A DNA stretch of 64,000 bases, from contig NZ_JALDYX010000012.1 of the NCBI RefSeq assembly GCF_024267675.1, positions 1 to 64,000 on the forward strand, read 5' to 3'. The notes beneath the pieces were generated by a model. That model saw only the letters and a list, made by a program, of their open reading frames with translations, was not told the origin of the DNA and did not search any database. The number at the start of each line of letters is the position of its first letter. The stretch's first letter is position 1. The position numbers and the translations under genes were made by a program. Positions 59,037-64,000 of this stretch are shown piece after piece. The DNA is from Marinobacterium sedimentorum. Its GTDB lineage: Bacteria > Pseudomonadota > Gammaproteobacteria > Pseudomonadales > Balneatricaceae.

Positions 59037-59517
59037 TGACTCTCCTGTGGCGCGGCCGAACGCTATCACTAGCAACGTTATAGCGGGTGATTCTAACGGG
59101 TAAAATGAAACTTATCCACAGTGTTGAAAACTTATTTCCCACCCTGCCAGTACCGGATCTGAAGCGGCCAAAACCACCGCCTGATGCCTCCCTGCGCGGC
59201 CAAAGTAAGCTAACTCACTACTTAATGACAGCTTATATAACAGGTTACAAACAGTGTATTTATATGTTTTTAAAGTATTTATATGGTTTACTAACAAAAA
59301 TATACCGCAATCTTCAAACATGGCACACAAGGCACTCGCACTGTGCTATTCAAGCCCTAATAGCTGCGGCAGCCTCGCCCTCACAAGACCCCTGGGCAGA
59401 GTCGTGCACAGCCTTCTTATATAAAGAAGTCACGATACGGCGGCGTGGAAAGCCTCCCGCGGCGGGCCATCAAGCGCAAAAAACGGTCATTTAATGTGCA
59501 TTAGTGCCAACGAAGCC
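59037..59517. other. dnaA upstream region, candidate oriC
   Basis: This gap between divergent dnaA and rpmH is the usual pseudomonad oriC location. It holds one perfect DnaA box TTATCCACA (59112-59120) and an AT-rich tract (59205-59320) that could be an unwinding element. Other good boxes were not found, so the assignment is moderate. No gene is supported here. Confidence 0.5.
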
Positions 59518-59518
59518 G

Positions 59519-59547
59519 TTGCGAAGGCCTGTTATTTACCCTATAGT
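59519..59547 (+). promoter_or_regulatory. Candidate sigma70 promoter of rpmH
   Basis: TTGCGA (59519-59524) and TATAGT (59542-59547) are separated by exactly 17 bp. The -10 lies 88 bp upstream of the rpmH start, in the same orientation. Confidence 0.6.
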
Positions 59548-59616
59548 GTCGCGTCTGATTTTTACCCGTGATTTTTCCAGTCTCCTAACACTCCTTGCGA
59601 TGTTAGTCAGGACTGA

Positions 59617-59769
<153 letters not shown>

Positions 59770-59801
59770 TGTACACAACGCTTATGATCTGGTAGCAGTG
59801 G

Positions 59802-60176
59802 ATGGCCGGATTCGAATATCCTCGCCAGCTCAGGATTCTGACTGGCGAGGGCTTCCAGAAGGTTTTTGACAAAGTCTCTCTGAAAGTCCCTGATCAGCCC
59901 ATATTGATACTTGCCAGCTTCAACGAGCTCGATCACCCCCGTATCGGGTTTGTCATCTCCAAAAAAAATGTACGTCGCGCTGTGAAACGCAATCGTATTC
60001 GACGTATCATTCGCGAGTCATTTCGCCTCAATCAGCATAACCTTCCCCCGGTTGATCTCGTAATTCTGGCACGCAAAGGCCTGGATGAGCTTGAACCCGA
60101 AGAAGTGCATCAGCTTATGAAAAAATGCTGGTCACGGCTGAAACACAAGGCAAAAAAAGCTAACCCGCAGAGATAA
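59802..60176 (+). CDS. rnpA: Ribonuclease P protein component
   Basis: The 124-residue basic protein assists RNase P RNA in 5' maturation of tRNAs. The conserved RNR motif appears in KKNVRRAVKRNRIRRIIRESFRLNQ. It follows rpmH. The yidD gene that usually lies next is not here; yidC begins 13 bp after the stop. Confidence 0.96.
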   Translation: MAGFEYPRQLRILTGEGFQKVFDKVSLKVPDQPILILASFNELDHPRIGFVISKKNVRRAVKRNRIRRIIRESFRLNQHNLPPVDLVILARKGLDELEPEEVHQLMKKCWSRLKHKAKKANPQR

Positions 60177-60189
60177 TGGTCCTTACGCC

Positions 60190-61872
60190 ATGGATGTAAA
60201 GCGAGTCATATCATTTGCTGCCCTTGCACTGATTTCCTATGTGCTGGTGCTGCAGTGGAACGAAGATTACGGGTCAAAGCCCGCCGCTCCCGCAAGCCAG
60301 ACATCTGTTTCGGCCTATAGCAGTCCTGCCGGTGACGAACTGCCCACGGCAGACATAACCGCTACAGCGCAGAGTGCAGAACTCCCCGCTACAGGCACCG
60401 AAACCACCCCGACCGCCGCAGCCAAATCCCGTCTGATCAGCATCCGTACCGATGTACTGGACGTGCTGGTTGACACCACCGGTGGCGACATCATTCAGGT
60501 TGCACTGCCCCAATACAAGGCGACGATCGACGCTGATCTGCCCTTTGTACTGCTGGAGCAGACCAGCAATCGCACCTATGTTGCCCAGAGCGGCCTGATC
60601 GGCCCCAATGGTCCCGATGCCGCCACCTCGGGTCGTCCGGTTTACAGTGTGGACGCGTCCGCGTTTGAACTGGGTGCCGCCGACAGCCTGAACGTTGACC
60701 TGAGCTTCACCGATTCTGCCGGCGTCAAGGTAACCAAGCGCTACAGCTTCACCAAGGGTTCGTACCAGATCGGCCTGGAATATATTGTCGACAACCAGAG
60801 CCAGCAGAGCTGGACGGCGAACCTGTTTGGCCAGATCAAGCGGGACGGCAGTGCCGATCCGTCGTCCACCACCGATATGGGCATGCAGTCGTATCTGGGT
60901 CCGATTTTCTCCACCGCAGATAACAACTATCAGAAGGTCAAGTTCGGCGATATAGACGACGAAACTTTCAAGCAGCGTTCCGCCGATGGCTGGGTTGCCA
61001 TGGTGCAGCACTACTTCATCAGTGCCTGGATTCCGGCCCCGGGTGCCGAATATACCTACAGCACCCGCAAGCAGAACGACAACTACATTGCCGGTTTCGT
61101 CTCACCGACCATTACTGCCGCCGCCGGCCAGCAGCAGAGCGTCAAGGCTACCTTCTATGCCGGTCCCAAGGATCAGGTACAGCTGGCCGCCGCCCAGGAA
61201 GACCTGCGACTGACCGTGGACTACGGCTGGCTCTGGTGGATCGCCTCGCCGCTGCACATGCTGCTGACCTGGATCCACAGCGTGCTGGGCAACTGGGGTC
61301 TGTCGATCATCGCCATTACCATTCTGGTGAAGGGTGCACTGTTCAAGCTCAATGCCAAAGCCTTCAAATCCATGGCCAACATGCGCAAGTTTGGCCCGGA
61401 AATGCAGCGTCTGAAGGAACTCTATGGCGATGACCGCCAGAAGATGTCCCAGGAAATGATGGCGCTGTACAAGAAAGAGAAGATCAACCCGCTGGGCGGC
61501 TGCCTGCCGATGGTTGCACAGATGCCGATCTTCATCGCCCTCTACTGGGTACTGATGGAGTCCGTTGAGCTGCGCCAGGCCGACTTCCTCTATCTGGCAG
61601 ACCTGTCCACCAAGGATCCGTACTTCATCCTGCCGATCCTGATGGGCGTGAGCATGTTTATCCAGCAGTCGCTCAACCCGTCTCCGCCGGACCCAATGCA
61701 GGCGAAGATCATGAAGATGCTGCCTATCGTCTTCACCTTTTTCTTCCTCTGGTTCCCCTCCGGTCTGACGCTGTACTGGGTGTGCAACAACGTGCTATCG
61801 ATCGCACAGCAGTACGTGATCAACAAGCAGATCGAAGGCGGCGGCAAGAAAGAAGCCAAGGCCAGCAGCTAA
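60190..61872 (+). CDS. yidC: Membrane protein insertase YidC
   Basis: The 560-residue insertase has an N-terminal membrane anchor (~5-22), a variable linker, a large periplasmic beta domain (~75-330) and five C-terminal membrane helices. Conserved core segments are LTWIHSVLGNWGLSIIAITILVKGALF, KINPLGGCLPMVAQMPIFIALYWVL and FPSGLTLYWVCNNVLSIAQQ. It inserts proteins alone or with Sec. A terminator follows. Confidence 0.97.
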   Translation: MDVKRVISFAALALISYVLVLQWNEDYGSKPAAPASQTSVSAYSSPAGDELPTADITATAQSAELPATGTETTPTAAAKSRLISIRTDVLDVLVDTTGGDIIQVALPQYKATIDADLPFVLLEQTSNRTYVAQSGLIGPNGPDAATSGRPVYSVDASAFELGAADSLNVDLSFTDSAGVKVTKRYSFTKGSYQIGLEYIVDNQSQQSWTANLFGQIKRDGSADPSSTTDMGMQSYLGPIFSTADNNYQKVKFGDIDDETFKQRSADGWVAMVQHYFISAWIPAPGAEYTYSTRKQNDNYIAGFVSPTITAAAGQQQSVKATFYAGPKDQVQLAAAQEDLRLTVDYGWLWWIASPLHMLLTWIHSVLGNWGLSIIAITILVKGALFKLNAKAFKSMANMRKFGPEMQRLKELYGDDRQKMSQEMMALYKKEKINPLGGCLPMVAQMPIFIALYWVLMESVELRQADFLYLADLSTKDPYFILPILMGVSMFIQQSLNPSPPDPMQAKIMKMLPIVFTFFFLWFPSGLTLYWVCNNVLSIAQQYVINKQIEGGGKKEAKASS

Positions 61873-61883
61873 CGGGCTGCATC

Positions 61884-61910
61884 AAAAAAGGCTCCTTCGG
61901 GAGCCTTTTT
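61884..61910 (+). terminator. Intrinsic terminator of rpmH-rnpA-yidC
   Basis: GGCTCC-TTCG-GGAGCC with a stable UUCG tetraloop, preceded by an A-run and followed by TTTTT, lies 17 bp after the yidC stop. Confidence 0.95.
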
Positions 61911-62058
61911 ATGTTCAGGATGAACGGTATACCGCGGGCGCATGGATGCGCAGGAGCGGTAAATGTTCAGGATGAACGGCCAACAACTGCTCCTGCGTTT
62001 TTGGCACTCTCGCCCTCCATGGCGATTGTATGTCGCGGGCGCATGGAAGCGCATGAGC
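61911..62058. repeat. Paired short repeats between yidC and mnmE
   Basis: ATGTTCAGGATGAACGG occurs at 61911-61927 and 61963-61979 and contains the hairpin GTTCA/TGAAC. A second motif beginning CGCGGGCGCATGGA occurs at 61933-61957 and 62034-62058 with two differences in 25 bp. This is a small intergenic repeat cluster without coding capacity. Confidence 0.8.
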
Positions 62059-62148
62059 CGCGCGCGCTCAGCATAGCTGCATAAATACTCGCGATATGTT
62101 TTGCTTGGCAGAAGACGCCTTACAACTATTAACTCTACGTTGTTTACC

Positions 62149-63516
62149 ATGAGCCCAATCAATCAGGACACCATTGCAGCCCAGGCCACAGCGCCCGGCC
62201 GAGGCGGCGTCGGCATCATCCGGGTCTCCGGGCGCCGCGCTGGCGAAATAGCCCAGAGTATCCTCGGGCACCTGCCCAAGCCCCGCTATGCCCACTACGG
62301 CGCCTTCCAGGATACGCAAGGGCAGGAGATCGATCAGGGCATCGCACTCTACTTCCCGGGGCCCAATTCCTTTACCGGCGAAGACGTGCTGGAACTGCAG
62401 GGCCATGGTGGCCCTGTGGTGATGGACTTCCTTCTGAAGCGAGTACTCACACTCGGTGCAAGGCTTGCAAAGCCTGGCGAGTTTTCCGAGCGCGCCTTCC
62501 TCAATGACAAGCTCGACCTGGCCCAGGCGGAGGCAATTGCCGACCTGATTGACGCCAGTTCAGTGCAGGCAGCACAGAGTGCACTGCGCTCCCTGCAGGG
62601 CGAGTTCTCACGCCGTATCCACGCTTTGGTCGAAGCCCTGATACAGCTGCGTATCTATGTTGAGGCGGCGATTGATTTCCCCGAGGAGGAGATCGACTTC
62701 CTGGCCGACGGCAAGGTACTGGGCGACCTGCTGCAGATCATCGATCAGCTGGAGGCGGTACAGAATGAAGCCCGCCAGGGCAGCCTGCTGCGCGAGGGCA
62801 TGAGCGTGGTGATCGCCGGGCGCCCCAACGCCGGCAAATCCAGCCTGCTGAATGCGCTGGCCGGGCGTGAAACCGCCATCGTCACCGATATCGCCGGCAC
62901 CACCCGCGATGTCCTGCGCGAGCACATTCATATCGATGGCATGCCGCTGCATATTATCGACACCGCGGGCCTGCGCGATGCGCCGGATGAAGTCGAGCGC
63001 ATCGGTATCGACCGCGCCTGGCAGGAAATCCGCAAGGCCGATCGCATCCTGATGATGGCCGACAGCACCCAAACCAGCGCCACCGAACCGGATGAGCTCT
63101 GGCACGATTTCGTCGAGCAGCTGCCCGATCTGTCCAAAGTCACCGTGATCCGCAACAAGGCCGATATCAGCGGCGAGGAACCGGGTAAAACACAGGTTGG
63201 TGAGCACACACTTATCTCGCTGTCCGCTAAAAGCGGGCAGGGCATAGAGGAACTGCGCGAGCATCTGAAAGACTGCATGGGCTTTAAGAGCACTACCGAA
63301 GGCGGCTTTATGGCGCGGCGGCGCCACCTGGATGCCCTTGAGCGCGCCCATGAACTGCTGCACACAGGCCGCGACCAACTCGAACATATGGGGGCGGGCG
63401 AACTGCTGGCCGAAGACCTGCGTCAGGCCCAGCAGGTACTGAACGAGATCACCGGTGAATTCAGCTCCGACGACCTGCTCGGGCGTATCTTCTCGAGCTT
63501 CTGTATCGGCAAGTAA
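62149..63516 (+). CDS. mnmE: tRNA modification GTPase MnmE (TrmE)
   Basis: The 455-residue GTPase, with MnmG, makes cmnm5U34 on tRNAs. It has an N-terminal formyl-THF-binding domain ([22 protein letters not shown]), G1 [14 protein letters not shown], the TTRD segment, DTAGLRDA and NKAD, and the essential C-terminal CIGK. ATG 62149 (MSPINQDTI) matches the family start; the frame extends upstream to 62101 without similarity. Confidence 0.97.
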   Translation: MSPINQDTIAAQATAPGRGGVGIIRVSGRRAGEIAQSILGHLPKPRYAHYGAFQDTQGQEIDQGIALYFPGPNSFTGEDVLELQGHGGPVVMDFLLKRVLTLGARLAKPGEFSERAFLNDKLDLAQAEAIADLIDASSVQAAQSALRSLQGEFSRRIHALVEALIQLRIYVEAAIDFPEEEIDFLADGKVLGDLLQIIDQLEAVQNEARQGSLLREGMSVVIAGRPNAGKSSLLNALAGRETAIVTDIAGTTRDVLREHIHIDGMPLHIIDTAGLRDAPDEVERIGIDRAWQEIRKADRILMMADSTQTSATEPDELWHDFVEQLPDLSKVTVIRNKADISGEEPGKTQVGEHTLISLSAKSGQGIEELREHLKDCMGFKSTTEGGFMARRRHLDALERAHELLHTGRDQLEHMGAGELLAEDLRQAQQVLNEITGEFSSDDLLGRIFSSFCIGK

Positions 63517-63532
63517 GAATGTGAATACGAAG

Positions 63533-63570
63533 AAGCCCGCGACCGGCATGAAGTCCGTCGCGGGCTTTTG
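63533..63570 (+). terminator. Terminator after mnmE
   Basis: AAGCCCGCGAC (63533-63543) pairs with GTCGCGGGCTT (63557-63567) around a 13-base loop, followed by TT. The leading A residues give a weak signal on the opposite strand too. Confidence 0.88.
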
Positions 63571-63719
63571 CGTTTTGGGTACGAAATCAGGCGAAACTCG
63601 AGCAGCTATTCAGGCACCGGAAACCGCTGCCTGCTCATCGCTGCCGCCATGCACAAAGCAATCGGTACGTTACGCCACAACCCGCAAACGATTTTTCGGC
63701 CCTGGGCCAATGACGTTAA

Positions 63720-64000
63720 TCATGCCCCCAAAAGCCTGGCAGGTTGGCGCCTGGACTGAGACCAGATCATCAGCAGCGCCGCTGAAAGCACCAGGACTCC
63801 GCCCAGCAGGCTGTTTTCACTGAGGGTTTCGTGCAGCAGCAGCCAGGCCCAGAAGATCGACGCCACCGGTTCCAGCGTCGAGAAAATGGCCACATCAAAC
63901 TGGCGCCTGAGTATCCCGATACCCTTGATCAGCAGCAGGAAGGGGATAAAGGTCGAGACGATGCCCAGCGCCAGCACCGCACTCCAGCCCCGTGCGCTTT
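63720..64000 (-). CDS. DMT-superfamily (EamA) transporter, C-terminal part
   Basis: About 93 residues are visible: SARGWSAVLALGIVSTFIPF, then LLLIKGIGILRRQFDVAIFSTLEPVASIFWAWLLLHETL, the second EamA repeat, ending in SRRQPARLLGA. The gene continues past the right edge, so start and N-terminal half are missing. It converges with mnmE. Substrate unknown. Confidence 0.82.
   Translation of the reverse strand, partial: SARGWSAVLALGIVSTFIPFLLLIKGIGILRRQFDVAIFSTLEPVASIFWAWLLLHETLSENSLLGGVLVLSAALLMIWSQSRRQPARLLGA

Overview
The window is a high-GC gammaproteobacterial chromosome segment around the dnaA locus. Gene content and order point to a marine Oceanospirillaceae/Pseudomonas-like organism (inference; no 16S rRNA is present). 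From about 25.6 to 63.5 kb it carries the ancestral pseudomonad-type origin neighbourhood: aroE-hemF-tsaC-dprA-LysM protein / def-fmt-rsmB-trkA-trkH / acyltransferase / glyQ-glyS, then an accessory stretch, then gyrB-recF-dnaN-dnaA / rpmH-rnpA-yidC-mnmE. dnaA-dnaN-recF-gyrB runs leftward and rpmH-rnpA-yidC-mnmE runs rightward from the 59.04-59.63 kb gap. Two parS-like palindromes (40.36 and 43.57 kb) support an origin-proximal position. A separate, denser group of DnaA-box-like 9-mers lies at 50.0-50.24 kb.

Left part (1-11 kb): a partial tRNA-Leu(CAG); the zinc uptake locus znuA / zur-znuC-znuB with a Zur-box-like site between the divergent genes; a DinF-type MATE exporter and a periplasmic PQQ-type sugar dehydrogenase homologue chained to znuB by overlapping codons; tag-yheV and prlC; a gamma carbonic anhydrase-like protein; and a 7TM-DISM diguanylate cyclase.

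Accessory redox part (11-25.5 kb): a leftward three-gene operon encodes two paralogous periplasmic di-haem cytochromes of the RoxA/MauG-like group and a membrane-spanning patatin-like lipase. This is the best candidate here for an undescribed system. A rightward cluster follows: imelysin, DUF1111 di-haem protein, second imelysin, DUF1513 protein. It is probably concerned with iron at the cell surface. A 161-bp palindromic repeat sits over the start of the DUF1111 gene, and its relative of identical length lies at 45.19-45.35 kb. A Lon-family protease closes this part, and a decayed fragment resembling its active-site region lies 6 kb away at 17.49-17.58 kb.

Accessory part between glyS and gyrB (40.3-52.5 kb): a DMT exporter divergent from a LysR regulator, a YedI/DUF808 membrane protein, a histidine-utilisation pair (NhaC/YuiF-type transporter and hutH), an unrecognised 244-residue protein, a DMT exporter divergent from a MarR regulator with two matching operator palindromes, a broken SRPBCC gene with a YCII-domain gene, a CopG/ParE-type toxin-antitoxin pair, and a RAYT transposase between exact inverted REP copies. 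Right edge: mnmE, a terminator and the C-terminal part of another DMT-family transporter.

Positions were read by eye from the sequence. No similarity search, structure prediction or skew calculation was run.
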